Shown: positions 15,430 to 25,689, counted from the stretch's first letter. The stretch: DNA of 64,000 bases from Bog-159 sp035308525 (GCA_035308525.1 DATGGM010000172.1:1-64000), one strand, 5' to 3'. Notes: generated by a model not told the origin, from the sequence alone. Translations and numbers: made by a program.

Positions 15430-17682
15430 ATGGCCCGGACGCACCTTGCTGGTATCCTTGCGCGGTTACGCATCCCCGTACTGATCCTGGCGATCGTCAT
15501 CGCCTTCTGCTGGAAAATCGTTCTGACGCACCAGTATGAATGGATGTGGAGTCCGGATCTCGCCAACCAAGTGTTGCCCTGGTTCGAAGCCGAGGCCCGG
15601 CTGTGGCACAGCGGCACATTCCCCATGTGGGACCCGCATCTGTGGGCGGGGCAACCGCTGCTGGGGCAAGGGCAGCCGGGCGCAGCCTACCCATTGAACT
15701 GGCTCCTCTTCAGTCTCCCGCTGCGGCGTCATCATATCGCGGCAGCCGCGCTGGCCTGGTATCTGGTGGCGATACACTTCATGGCTGCGCTTTTCTGTTA
15801 TGGGCTGGCGCGCAGCATGGGCCGGTCCCGGCGCGCGTCCCTGCTGGCCGCCTTCGTATTCTCGTTCGGATGTTTTCTCAGCTTCTACGACTGGCCGCAG
15901 ATGATGAATGGCGCGGTCTGGGGCCCGGCCGTTTTCTTCTTCCTGACTCGCGTGCGCACCACCGGCAGGCGCTCGGATGCCGCGTTGGCTGGTGCTGCGC
16001 TGGGTATGAGCTGGCTCAGCGGGCATCACCAGGTGCCCATCTATATCACGCTGGCAGCGGCGGCATTCTATATCTGGACCTGGCTCCATATGAAGACCGC
16101 CCGTACGCGCCTCGCGGGCCTGGCTGCCCTCAGTGGTCTCACGCTCTTTCTGATTGGGGCGCTGCAATTGCTTCCCGCCTGGGAATACGGCCACCTTGCA
16201 ATCCGCTTTGCGGGCGTGCCGGAGGGGCTCGACTGGTCGCACCGGGTTCCGTATTCAGTGCACGCCGAATATTCGCTGGGTCCGCTGTCGGTAGTGGGAA
16301 TCATCGATCCGGAGATCGCGCGTTATGCCACGATGTTTGTCGGCCTGGTGGCCTTCGCCCTGTCGCTGATTGGCGTGGCGAGGTGCTGGCGCGACTGGCG
16401 CGTGCGGTTCCTGGCCGCGCTGGCCCTGGCCGGATACCTGTACGCGCTGGGAGGTATCAGCATACTTCAGGGACTGCTGTACGCGGTGGTCCCGTTCGTC
16501 GAAAAAGCACGGAGCCCCGCTACCGCCGTTTACCTGTTCGGTTTGGGCTGCTCCCTGCTGGCTGCGTTCGGCCTCGACGAGATCCATGCGGCCGATGAAT
16601 CGTTACGCCGTTATGTGCGGATCCTGGTGATATTCGGTAGCGGCTTGGGGGGTGTGCTGCTGGTTCTGGCCATCGTCCGTCACATCGGTTTCGACGATCA
16701 CACCGGGTTAATTGTCGTCACTGCATTCCTCCTCGCCGCGGTGCTGTATGGAGCCATGCGCAACAACGTTTCGCATAGCTTGGCCGCTACTCTGTGCGTG
16801 CTGCTCTCGATGCTGGAACTCGGATCCAACTTCGGGGTGACGTGGCCGAACCACGAACAGACGGACAGAGTCGCACCGGTCAATCACCTGCGCGGTCACC
16901 AGGATGTGGCTGCTTACCTGAAAGCTCAGCCGGCCCCGTTCCGGATCGAAACCGACGGCAATGAGATCGTGTCGAACTGGGCCGATTTTGAAGGCCTGGA
17001 TGCCCTGAATGGCGGACTGGCGAGCGTCACGTCCAATATGTTTTCGACCGACCCCTGGACTGAGAATGTCCGCAAGCTGTTTGGCGTCCGCTACACGGTC
17101 GCCCGCAAACCAACGGCGCCGTCGCAAACGGAAGTTTATTCCAGCCCTGACGGAATGAAGGTTTATCTCAATCCCGACGTCTTTCCCAGGGCCTGGGTGG
17201 TTCATCAACTGCTGGCGGTCAAAGACACCGCCACAGGGAAACAGATGGTGCAGGGCAATCTCAGTCAACTGCATAGCGCCGCTTGGATTGTGAAACCCGG
17301 GGCGCCGCCGCCCGCCGTGACTCAAACTCCTCCCGGCTGCGCGGACGACCAGCTCACGATTCAACGGTTCACCGCGACGAGACAGACTTTCGATGCGAAG
17401 CTGGCCTGCGATGGCTTCCTGATCATCTCGGATACCTACTATCCGGGCTGGGGCGCAAAGGTCGACGGCCGCAGTGTTCCGCTTTTTGAGTCGAACGGCG
17501 CGATGCAAGCCGTGGCGGTTCCTCGGGGGAGCCATGCGGTCGAAGTCAGTTACCGCCCGTTGTCGGTCCTGTTGGGTGGCTGCTTCTTGGTTGTGGGTAT
17601 ACTCATCTGCGGGATGCTTGCTTTTCTCGACCGGGGACTACGGGCTGACCAACACGAATTTACCGTCTTTCCAATCCAATAA
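15430..17682 (+). CDS. YfhO-like polytopic membrane protein
   Basis: 750 residues. About twelve hydrophobic helices fill residues 10-480, starting with a first helix and a long outside loop containing SPDLANQVLPWFEAEARLWHSGTFPMWDPHLWAGQPLLG, the acidic loop arrangement of GT-C glycosyltransferases and YfhO proteins. A C-terminal soluble region of about 250 residues ends in LIISDTYYPGWGAKVDG, a signature of the YfhO family. These proteins are thought to transfer glycosyl units from lipid carriers outside the membrane. The 3' end overlaps the convergent neighbour by 45 bases. Substrate unknown. Confidence 0.85.
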   Translation: MARTHLAGILARLRIPVLILAIVIAFCWKIVLTHQYEWMWSPDLANQVLPWFEAEARLWHSGTFPMWDPHLWAGQPLLGQGQPGAAYPLNWLLFSLPLRRHHIAAAALAWYLVAIHFMAALFCYGLARSMGRSRRASLLAAFVFSFGCFLSFYDWPQMMNGAVWGPAVFFFLTRVRTTGRRSDAALAGAALGMSWLSGHHQVPIYITLAAAAFYIWTWLHMKTARTRLAGLAALSGLTLFLIGALQLLPAWEYGHLAIRFAGVPEGLDWSHRVPYSVHAEYSLGPLSVVGIIDPEIARYATMFVGLVAFALSLIGVARCWRDWRVRFLAALALAGYLYALGGISILQGLLYAVVPFVEKARSPATAVYLFGLGCSLLAAFGLDEIHAADESLRRYVRILVIFGSGLGGVLLVLAIVRHIGFDDHTGLIVVTAFLLAAVLYGAMRNNVSHSLAATLCVLLSMLELGSNFGVTWPNHEQTDRVAPVNHLRGHQDVAAYLKAQPAPFRIETDGNEIVSNWADFEGLDALNGGLASVTSNMFSTDPWTENVRKLFGVRYTVARKPTAPSQTEVYSSPDGMKVYLNPDVFPRAWVVHQLLAVKDTATGKQMVQGNLSQLHSAAWIVKPGAPPPAVTQTPPGCADDQLTIQRFTATRQTFDAKLACDGFLIISDTYYPGWGAKVDGRSVPLFESNGAMQAVAVPRGSHAVEVSYRPLSVLLGGCFLVVGILICGMLAFLDRGLRADQHEFTVFPIQ

Positions 17683-19068
17683 ATAGTCGTAGCTGGACCG
17701 GATGAATGGCGCGTGGTAGTCGTTGTACACTTTGGCGCGGTGAACGGTTAGGGTGGGGTCGTTATAGATAAGGAACACCAGGAAGTAGGTGTCCCAATCA
17801 TCGCGGTGATCGGCGTCGGAGAGCAACATGATGCGAGCGCCGCGGCGCGGATCGGGAATCAATGCGCGAATCTGATCGGTGTAGCTCAGGAAGCATCCCT
17901 GTATCTCGTGTGCCGCATGGGCGCTCATGAATATCCATTTGCGCTGCCAGGGCGCCAGGACGCCAAAGAGTGCCACCAGCACGAGAGCTTCGGCCGCGCG
18001 GCGCAACCCGATCCGGCGACCGGCCGCTTTCTCCAGCAGCCAGTCCAGCAGGCTGGTGACGTAAACCGCCCACCCCACTGACGGCACCAGGTATGCGAAT
18101 CCGCCGCGCTCGTAAATGAAGGCCAGCGGCAGCACACCTGTCAACACGAATGCGACGCCCCACAAAAGAGACGGCCGTCGAATGATCGCGGCGAAGATCA
18201 GCATGGCCACCAGTATCGCCGCAATCCCCAGCGGAGTAATGTTCACCGGCTCGTGAATCAACATTTGGAGGTAGTGGGCCAGCGATTTCAGATAAGCTGC
18301 GCCCGAATAGTGTGGTTGGTACGCATCTTTGGTCCACAACGAATCGGGGCCATACCGCTTGCCGGCTACGAAGACCACGTCGAGTACCGCGCCGATGGCG
18401 GCGAAACGGCCCTCGCGGCGGACCCAGCGCCATAATACGGCCAATCTCCAGGATGCGGGGGGATGCCAGAACAATTCGTAGAGCCCCACGGCCACTGGCA
18501 GCACGACCGAGATCTCCTTGCAATCGAGCGCCAGCACGAACAGGCATAGCAGGCCTGCCGACAGTCTCCAGCCGGGCAAATGCCCCGCAGCGCGGCAGCG
18601 CACGTATAGAAGGAAGGCCGGCCATACGAACAGGTACGCCAGAATGTCGTAGATGTTACCGGTGTCGAAGTAAATGGACGCGAAAGTCGGGTTGATTCCC
18701 ACTAGCAGCAGCGCCATCAACGCGCACCAGCGCGAGCCGGTGAGCTGCCGCACTACCAAGGCAAGCAAAAAGAAATTCACGCACAACAGCACCAGCACTA
18801 CAATCCGGTACGGAAGCGGGTGGAAGCCCCAAAACGCATAAATGGGCTTGTAGAACAAGCCACCTCCCGGGCGGTAAAAACTCGACCAGAAGGCCAGGTT
18901 GGCCTTGATCAATGCGGACCACGGGCGCGACCAATAAATGTGTATGTTCATCAAATCGTCGGCATCAAACCACGATGCCAGACCGGGGCGCACCAGGTAA
19001 AGGAACCATGCAAACAGAGCCAGACCGGCGCCCATCTCCACCCGCCTGCTGACGGTATTTACGTCCAT
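17638..19068 (-). CDS. Polytopic membrane protein, GT-C glycosyltransferase-like
   Basis: 476 residues with ten or more hydrophobic helices. The first outside loop holds SWFDADDLMNIHIYWSRPW with an acidic DADD motif like that of GT-C (PMT/ArnT type) enzymes, and a later loop has FDTGNIYDILAYLFVWP. A soluble end of about 80 residues follows the last helix. The start at 19068 lies 4 bases after the stop of the giant glycosyltransferase fusion, so both are probably one transcript and act in the same glycan pathway. A further upstream ATG at 19104 would overlap that gene. Function is inferred from topology, not from a clear match. Confidence 0.7.
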   Translation of the reverse strand: MDVNTVSRRVEMGAGLALFAWFLYLVRPGLASWFDADDLMNIHIYWSRPWSALIKANLAFWSSFYRPGGGLFYKPIYAFWGFHPLPYRIVVLVLLCVNFFLLALVVRQLTGSRWCALMALLLVGINPTFASIYFDTGNIYDILAYLFVWPAFLLYVRCRAAGHLPGWRLSAGLLCLFVLALDCKEISVVLPVAVGLYELFWHPPASWRLAVLWRWVRREGRFAAIGAVLDVVFVAGKRYGPDSLWTKDAYQPHYSGAAYLKSLAHYLQMLIHEPVNITPLGIAAILVAMLIFAAIIRRPSLLWGVAFVLTGVLPLAFIYERGGFAYLVPSVGWAVYVTSLLDWLLEKAAGRRIGLRRAAEALVLVALFGVLAPWQRKWIFMSAHAAHEIQGCFLSYTDQIRALIPDPRRGARIMLLSDADHRDDWDTYFLVFLIYNDPTLTVHRAKVYNDYHAPFIRSSYDYLLDWKDGKFVLVSP

Positions 19069-19072
19069 GGGA

Positions 19073-22000
19073 TTACTGGACACGGAAGGCGTCCACATCG
19101 ACAAATCGATCAGACGCCTGCGGGCTCTTGTCCGGCAGTACCGTAATCACAGCAAGATGGTTCCCGGGACCCAGGTGGGCGAAGATTGTCGCAGCCTGCC
19201 ACTGCGTCTGGCTGGAGTAAAAATCCAGCGTGTCCTTGTGAGTGCCATCGATGATGATATCCGCCCGGCCTCGATTAGCCGCCTTAGTGTAAACATACAT
19301 CAAGAATTCGCCCCGAAACGCAAAGCGTACCTGGCAACCAGGAATATTGCAGTAAGTCACTGTATGTCGGTCGGTGCTCGGCCATGCCATATCCAGTGTC
19401 CATGGCCCGTGGTAAGCGATGGCCGGATCATTGTCGTCGTACCATCCCGGCAACGCCAGCAATGGCGGGTGTTCCATCGGGGTGCACTGGTCATTCAGAC
19501 GTACCAGGTACAGCCAGGAGGCTTGGTATTCCGGCGTGGCGCAGCGTTCCACTAAATCGCGTAAGGTAGGCAGGGCGATAGCCTCGCCGGAGCCGGGTTT
19601 GGGCGCCACCGCGTAGTGAATGTTCCATTGATGGAAGATGTCCAGGATTTCCTGAGAGGTAAGCGCAAGCTGAAGACGGGCCCGCACTCCTGCCTGGTGC
19701 CAGCCAGCGGAGTACACTTCAGCCTGGAATGCCGCCAACTCGTTGCCGTTGGTCAAGAAGACAGGTGAGGCTGGATGCTCTGTGTTCATGTACTCACCGA
19801 TCTCGCGCATCGGCGCAGTTGTATGAATATACCGCTGACGCATGGCTCGCGAGAACGGGGAGCCCTCATAGAAATCGCCATGATTGTAGCCCGAAGACGG
19901 CAGAAACCAGATATTGAGCCCCACGCACGCTAGCACCAGCGCGATCAACAGGCGCCGTGGGCCGCCGGGCGCCAGCCATCCAAGGAGCGCCGCCAACGGC
20001 ACCATGGCCAGTGGCAAAGACGGGTACAGATAGCGGACGTTGGGCAAGAATCTAAGCACCATCACCGCACCGCCGGCCGCCAGAAATGCCGCGAAACCGG
20101 CCAAACGTCCTTTCACCAGCGGCAGCGCCAGCAATCCGAGCGGGATAAGCAGTAAGTAGTGGAAACCGATAGAGCCTGGGCGCCCTTCATAATACTGGTT
20201 GGTACGGAAGGTCAGATCGAATGGAGTAGCCAGACGGAGTGGTTGCTGGAACCGATGGTCCACGAAATCTACTGAGCGATCCACGAGGGGCGATGGGAAC
20301 CTCTGGTTCCAGAATGGAAACACCGGGTCGCCAGTCAGCCGCCAGGAAATGGCATATGTGGGCAACGCAGTCGCGACCAGCAACAAGACCGCGACGACAC
20401 AAACCAGCGCCCGCCGGGAGCCCATTTGTCGCCACTGCCTGCCGATCTCGATGGCGGCCACAGGAAGCGCCGCGGCCAAGTAAGCCACGCTGCCGAGCTT
20501 GACCGCTAGAGTCGTACCGCCCAGCACCGCCGCCGCAAACAGGAATCGCCGGCCGGCAGTTTCAGTGAAACGCCAGATCGACATCGCCATGCCCACAATC
20601 AGGGCGGCCTGGAAGTTTTCGACAAAAAGAGAGCCGGTAGCCAGTCCCACCAGAGAAGAGCTGGCAAACAGCGCCAGAACCAGGAAGGCCACGGCTGGCG
20701 TCACCCAGCGGCGCACCGCGCGATAGAGCATGGCCTCCACCAGCAACAGCATCGCGAAGTTCAGAAGCCGCGCGGCATACTCGCCCCCAAGCAGGTAAAC
20801 CATCGAGTAACACCAATCAGCTCCCATCGGCATCACGGACCAGAAGATGCGCTCCGGCCGGTAGGTCAGCACATGATGCAGTGAGAGATTGACCGGTATC
20901 GCAAGATGCATGGCGAGCCCGTCGGCGCTCGCCTCCGGTAACGGAAGGATCAGCCAATGCATTCCCAGGACGAACACCAGCAGCGCGAATGCCGCGGCCA
21001 GCCGCCGGGGACGGGCCACCGGCCGCACCAGGGGCGCCGTCCACGCAACCAATCGCCGCCAGACGCCGCGCAAATCGGCGATTACCGGGATCGCCAGCAA
21101 GAGCAGATAAACCGCCGGATAGTTCACTGGCAGCCGCGCCAGGAAGGTCATCAGAAAGATGTAGACGGCCACACCCACCAGCGTGGCGCAGAGCTGGCTC
21201 TCGGCGGAGTCGTCGTTTGTAAACAGCTTCGACCCCAGCGCGCATGACGAAATCAGGAAGAACGCCACGGCCAGAAGCGCCAGCGGTCCCAGCGCCGCGG
21301 CGGTCGCGGCGGTGATCAGCAACGCCACGATGGACGCATAGTAACGGGGACCCACCAGCAGAATCGTCATACTGGCTGCCCAAAACACCCAGGCATAGTG
21401 GATCAGGCGCCGGCGGCCGATTCCAGTCCAGCCACCGTCCCATTGCAGGAACCCGCCGCGCAAACCGTGCACCACGATCAGGAGCAGAGCTATGGCCACG
21501 GCGGCTAACACCGCGGTCGGTATCCACCGCGGCAAACCGTCGATCCAGCGCGGCTGGGCTTCCTCATTCCCATCCGGCGAGAGGCTTTTACCGAAAATGA
21601 AATCGCGCTGGATGGCGAAGTTGGCGAAGAACAGGAGGGTCTCGACGAACAGCTTGGCGGGCAGCGTCCGGATGTGAAACTGAGTGTTCAACAACTGGAT
21701 GCCCGCGTAGGAAGCCGTCCCGCTCAAGCAGACCAGCAGGAGATACTTGGGCAGCACCGCGGCGTGCCGTAGCTTCGAGAAGAAGACGGTCCGCCGGACC
21801 ATAGAATAATTGAACGCCACCGACATGACCCGCCCGATGGCCTGCGAGGCAGCCAGGTTTCCGAACCGCCGGTACGCCAGGTAAAAAATCAGCGTGTCGA
21901 GCAATGCGCTCATCAGCCCAACCCAACTGAACCGCAGCAGCACGAAGTAAATCTTCATGGAGTCGATCAGCGGGTTGAAGTGCGACGTCCGGTTTCCGGG

Positions 22001-22621
22001 CGAATAAATGGTCCGGATGGGCACTTCCGTGATGTGGATGGCTTGCTGGCGCACGGCGATGAGCATATCCAGCTCGAAGTCGTAGCCGTTGGATTCGGTG
22101 CGCAATAGGTGGGGCAATAACGAGGCGGGGATGCCGCGCAGGCCCGTTTGGGTATCCGAGACTCGCTGGCCCACCAACGCCCGCATGACCGTGCGCGTGA
22201 TCACATTGCCGGCTAGGCTTCGCCAGGGAACCTCCCCGCCGAATGTGCGCGTGCCCAGAATGAGGTGGTCCGGTTGCGACGCCAGCGTTTCCGCCACATG
22301 TTCGATATCGTCGGGATCGTGCTGGCCGTCGGCATCTGCAGAGACGACTCCGCACAGGTTGGGAAACTCGCACAGCGCGTAATTGAAACCGGCCTTCAGC
22401 GCGGCGCCTTTACCCAGGTTCACGGCGTGGCGGACCAGGCGGACTTTGGGGAATTCGGCCGCCCGGCTAAAGATATCCGCGTAATCCGGGCCGCTGCCGT
22501 CGTCCACCAGCACAATCGCGGGAATGGATTTTTCCGAGAGCGCGGCGATCAGGTCCAGCAGCGCCGGCTCGGGGCGATATGCGGGAATGATTACGGCGAG
22601 GTGGACCTGGTCAGCCTGCAT
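19073..22621 (-). CDS. Giant fusion: GT2 polyprenyl-phosphate glycosyltransferase, GtrA, membrane domain
   Basis: 1182 residues in three parts. Residues 7-225 are a GT2 domain of the dolichyl-phosphate mannose synthase type: VIIPAYRP, VLVDDGSG, VVSADADGQHDPDDIEHVAE, SDTQTGLRGIP. Residues about 230-350 are a GtrA-like four-helix domain (RFSWVGLMSALLDTLIFYLAYRRFG, FIFGKS). Residues about 365-940 hold a dozen helices resembling GT-C enzymes, and the last 150 form a soluble beta-type domain. The three steps of making, flipping and transferring a lipid-linked sugar could thus lie on one chain. The ATG at 22621 matches the GT2 start; a GTG at 22675 is an alternative. Confidence 0.85.
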   Translation of the reverse strand: MQADQVHLAVIIPAYRPEPALLDLIAALSEKSIPAIVLVDDGSGPDYADIFSRAAEFPKVRLVRHAVNLGKGAALKAGFNYALCEFPNLCGVVSADADGQHDPDDIEHVAETLASQPDHLILGTRTFGGEVPWRSLAGNVITRTVMRALVGQRVSDTQTGLRGIPASLLPHLLRTESNGYDFELDMLIAVRQQAIHITEVPIRTIYSPGNRTSHFNPLIDSMKIYFVLLRFSWVGLMSALLDTLIFYLAYRRFGNLAASQAIGRVMSVAFNYSMVRRTVFFSKLRHAAVLPKYLLLVCLSGTASYAGIQLLNTQFHIRTLPAKLFVETLLFFANFAIQRDFIFGKSLSPDGNEEAQPRWIDGLPRWIPTAVLAAVAIALLLIVVHGLRGGFLQWDGGWTGIGRRRLIHYAWVFWAASMTILLVGPRYYASIVALLITAATAAALGPLALLAVAFFLISSCALGSKLFTNDDSAESQLCATLVGVAVYIFLMTFLARLPVNYPAVYLLLLAIPVIADLRGVWRRLVAWTAPLVRPVARPRRLAAAFALLVFVLGMHWLILPLPEASADGLAMHLAIPVNLSLHHVLTYRPERIFWSVMPMGADWCYSMVYLLGGEYAARLLNFAMLLLVEAMLYRAVRRWVTPAVAFLVLALFASSSLVGLATGSLFVENFQAALIVGMAMSIWRFTETAGRRFLFAAAVLGGTTLAVKLGSVAYLAAALPVAAIEIGRQWRQMGSRRALVCVVAVLLLVATALPTYAISWRLTGDPVFPFWNQRFPSPLVDRSVDFVDHRFQQPLRLATPFDLTFRTNQYYEGRPGSIGFHYLLLIPLGLLALPLVKGRLAGFAAFLAAGGAVMVLRFLPNVRYLYPSLPLAMVPLAALLGWLAPGGPRRLLIALVLACVGLNIWFLPSSGYNHGDFYEGSPFSRAMRQRYIHTTAPMREIGEYMNTEHPASPVFLTNGNELAAFQAEVYSAGWHQAGVRARLQLALTSQEILDIFHQWNIHYAVAPKPGSGEAIALPTLRDLVERCATPEYQASWLYLVRLNDQCTPMEHPPLLALPGWYDDNDPAIAYHGPWTLDMAWPSTDRHTVTYCNIPGCQVRFAFRGEFLMYVYTKAANRGRADIIIDGTHKDTLDFYSSQTQWQAATIFAHLGPGNHLAVITVLPDKSPQASDRFVDVDAFRVQ

Positions 22622-22828
22622 CGTTTGGGCGGTTTCCGATTCATCCTGAGAATGCACCCTCTGCGTCTGGCTCACGTAATCTACAGAGTATCGCGACGCG
22701 CCACGGCTTTGTACCGGCCGGACTTCCCGAACCCACTGGGATCTCGTCGAGGGTAAACCTATCAGTTGCTAGTACTTCCATAACCAATGATCAGAAACTT
22801 ACGCGAGCCACGTCCGCTTTTGTGAGTA

Positions 22829-22858
22829 TTGACTCAATCCCGGGTAAGCCCCTAGCAT
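22829..22858 (+). promoter_or_regulatory. Candidate promoter of the FN3 protein operon
   Basis: TTGACT (22829-22834) and TAGCAT (22853-22858) are 18 bases apart, predicting a leader of about 70 bases before the GTG start at 22936. The remaining intergenic DNA from 22622 to 22828 shows no gene that I can support. Confidence 0.35.
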
Positions 22859-22935
22859 GTGTACCAGAGCTTTACGATGTTGTCCCGGCGAGGGGCGATA
22901 CTAAGCCAAAACGCGTGTGCGCGAGGGAGTACTCC

Positions 22936-25677
22936 GTGTCAAAAAGTAAGCATCCCGTTCTCTGTATATTGGTGGCCTTGACGTTACTGATTCCACGCCT
23001 GGCGAGGGCCGATAACCCGCCGGTGGGATACTGCAGTACGATTTATGGAGAACTGAACACGGACCTACAGGCCTTCAACCTGCTCCTCACGGCACAACCA
23101 ACGTGGACACCGATATCCGGAGGTCCCACGCTATACGCCGCCAATCTCCTGGTAGCCAATGGCAACACCGGGCCTTCGCTCTCGGGCACCGGATATATAA
23201 ACAACGTCATCCCCCAACTCAACGAGGAAAAAGCGTTGGGAGCACAGGCGATTCTGATACAGATCGGCTTTCCGTTGCTCTACGCGCCCTTCCAGGGCGG
23301 CACGACGCAGCTCAAGCCTTACTTGGACTTCTACCAGACCGTGGCGAACACGGTTCACGGAATGGGAATGAAGCTGATCGTGGAAAACGACATCCTGCTT
23401 GCCAATGACGTTGCATCCGGTTGGCCCAACCTGACCTCTTATTTCAGCACGCTTTCCTGGGACGTATATCAACAGGGCCGCGCCACCATGGCCGCTACCA
23501 TCGCGGAGACGATGCAGCCCGATTACCTGGTGCTGGCCGAAGAGCCTGATACGGAAGCGGCGCAGTCAGGCCAATCAAACTTGAGTAATGCCTCCATGGC
23601 GGCGCAAATGGTTGCCGGGGAGATCACGGCGGTCCAGGCATCCACGTTTCCCACAATCACATTGGGCGCCGGTTTTGGCGCCTGGCCGCAGAAATCCGGC
23701 TCCAGCATTGCGGATTATGTCACAGCGTACGCGGCGCTGCCGGGCCTGGATTTTATCGATTCGCACATCTATCCGATCAACAACGTCTCGTCGGGAAGTT
23801 TGATCGGAAACATTCTGACCGTCGCCAGCCTGGCGGCGGCGGCAGGGAAACCGGTCTCACTGAGCGAAGCGTGGCTGTGGAAGATGGAAGACCTCGAATG
23901 GCAATCCAATTCCGCGGACAATATCCGCGCCCGCAATCCCTTCAGCTTTTGGGCGCCGCTGGATATTTATTTCCAGCAGACCATGCAAAATCTGGCTAAC
24001 TATACCAACATGGTGTTCGTGGCGGAGGATGGCCCGGATTATCTTTTCACCTACCAGACCTTCGGTGGAACGACTTCCAATGGCGGCTTAGCCAACTGCA
24101 CATGTACAACCACCTATTGCGACAACGCCGACATCCTGACTACCGAGAATCACCTGACGTCCGCAGCCAACAGCGTGGCCGAATACAGCCCGACCGGCAT
24201 GGCGTTCTACACGTCACTGGTTCCGTCTGATACTATTGCGCCCTACGTCCCAACCGGCCTGACGGGTACAGCCGCATTTGCCTTGACCAACCTGTCATGG
24301 ACAGCTTCCACAGATAACGTCGGCGTAGCCGGCTACAACGTGTATCGCTGCTCGCCCGCGACGCTCGGCGGACCTTGCACCGGCGTCCAGATCGCCACCA
24401 CGACAGTACCTTCATACACCGATTTGAACCTGCAGTCGAACACCTTCTATAACTATCAGGTCTCGGCATTCGATCTGGCAAACAACAACTCTGGACTATC
24501 GCAGACGTTTAGCCTGCAAACGCTGAGGACCTCGGCGAACGCTCCCACAAGCCTGACCGCTACCGCCGTATCGCCCAAGGAAATCAACCTGTCCTGGACT
24601 CCACCGAGTAACATAAGCGGGTTAACGCAGTACTTCTTGTACAGTGGAACATCAACGAATGGCCTTCTCCAGTTCGCCACCGTGCCGAGCAGCAAGACGA
24701 CGTTCATTAGTCAGCCCCTGACCCCCGCGACTACCTATTACTATGGCGTGGTGGCGGTTGAAAGCGGGCTCGATTCACCAATGTCGCCACTCGCATCGGC
24801 CACCACCCTTCCCCTGCCGAATCCGCCGACTAGCTTGGTGGCCACGCCGGTATCGTCAACCGAAATCACGCTGACATGGCAGGAAATCCCGGCCACAGGC
24901 GGCCTCCAGATGAAGAACTACCAGGTCTGGGAAGGCACTGTTCCGGGGCTACTGACGAAGTTGGCGACCGTCACACAGCAAAGTTACACCAACAGAACCT
25001 TGGCGCCTGGCACCACCTATTATTTTGAGGTCGTGGCGGTCGATTCCAACAACGACGCTTCGATTCCTTCCGATCCGGTGTCCGTGACCACCTGGCCGCT
25101 TCCGCTCCCACCCATCAACCTGCAGGCTAAGACGCCCGCGGCTACCCAGATCGCGCTGTCGTGGCAATGGTCCCAGGGCGGGGGCCTCCCTGTGGCCCAT
25201 TACTATGTGTACTGCGACACCGCGTCTCCTCCCACAACGAAGGTCGGCACGGTCACCACCACTGCCACTTCTTCCTCGTTCACATACCGCGGCGCAACTC
25301 CCGGGATGCTGTACTACTGTGATGTCGTCGCAGCCGATAAGGCCAACGACCAATCACCGCCGTCATCGCAGGTGTCCGTTACCACACCGCCCTTGCCCAA
25401 TGCGCCCACCAACCTGAAGGCCACCACGCCGTCGGGCACCGAAATCGACCTGACCTGGCAGTGGTCGCAGGGCGGAGGCCTGACGCTCGCTCGCTTTAAC
25501 GTGTATTGCGACACAGCGTCGCCTCCCGTAACGAAAGTCGGCACGGTTACCAGCGGCTCGTCCTTCAAGTACAAAACCGCTACGGCCGCAACGCAATACT
25601 ACTGTGACGTGGTTGCCATGGATGTGGATAACGACAGTTCGCCGCCGTCCGCTATAATCAACGTGATCACACCTTGA
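22936..25677 (+). CDS. Secreted glycosidase-like protein with five FN3 domains
   Basis: 913 residues. The start is a GTG at 22936 with AGGGAG about 6 bases upstream, giving a clean signal peptide (HPVLCILVALTLLIPRLARA). Residues about 25-430 look like a TIM-barrel glycoside hydrolase: MKLIVENDI, PDYLVLAEEPDTEA with a candidate acid/base Glu, LDFIDSHIYPIN, and GKPVSLSEAWLWK with a candidate nucleophile Glu. Five fibronectin type III repeats follow, the last two nearly the same. The paralogous propeller gene starts 12 bases after the stop. The glycosidase assignment rests on these motif positions and is uncertain; extracellular polysaccharide processing is likely. Confidence 0.75.
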   Translation: MSKSKHPVLCILVALTLLIPRLARADNPPVGYCSTIYGELNTDLQAFNLLLTAQPTWTPISGGPTLYAANLLVANGNTGPSLSGTGYINNVIPQLNEEKALGAQAILIQIGFPLLYAPFQGGTTQLKPYLDFYQTVANTVHGMGMKLIVENDILLANDVASGWPNLTSYFSTLSWDVYQQGRATMAATIAETMQPDYLVLAEEPDTEAAQSGQSNLSNASMAAQMVAGEITAVQASTFPTITLGAGFGAWPQKSGSSIADYVTAYAALPGLDFIDSHIYPINNVSSGSLIGNILTVASLAAAAGKPVSLSEAWLWKMEDLEWQSNSADNIRARNPFSFWAPLDIYFQQTMQNLANYTNMVFVAEDGPDYLFTYQTFGGTTSNGGLANCTCTTTYCDNADILTTENHLTSAANSVAEYSPTGMAFYTSLVPSDTIAPYVPTGLTGTAAFALTNLSWTASTDNVGVAGYNVYRCSPATLGGPCTGVQIATTTVPSYTDLNLQSNTFYNYQVSAFDLANNNSGLSQTFSLQTLRTSANAPTSLTATAVSPKEINLSWTPPSNISGLTQYFLYSGTSTNGLLQFATVPSSKTTFISQPLTPATTYYYGVVAVESGLDSPMSPLASATTLPLPNPPTSLVATPVSSTEITLTWQEIPATGGLQMKNYQVWEGTVPGLLTKLATVTQQSYTNRTLAPGTTYYFEVVAVDSNNDASIPSDPVSVTTWPLPLPPINLQAKTPAATQIALSWQWSQGGGLPVAHYYVYCDTASPPTTKVGTVTTTATSSSFTYRGATPGMLYYCDVVAADKANDQSPPSSQVSVTTPPLPNAPTNLKATTPSGTEIDLTWQWSQGGGLTLARFNVYCDTASPPVTKVGTVTSGSSFKYKTATAATQYYCDVVAMDVDNDSSPPSAIINVITP
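25096..25674 (+). repeat. Tandem duplication of FN3 modules 4 and 5
   Basis: Two adjacent in-frame units of about 290 bases (25096-25386 and 25387-25674) encode FN3 modules that share WQWSQGGG, VYCDTASPP and YYCDVVA at matching positions, with close DNA similarity in between. This points to a fairly recent duplication within the gene. Confidence 0.75.
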
Positions 25678-25689
25678 GAGGGATCCGCC

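Noticed and set aside
22822..22935. ATG at 22822 as the start of the FN3 protein
   Set aside because: The predicted promoter would start transcription near 22865, and the GTG at 22936 has a good ribosome site and gives the signal peptide directly.
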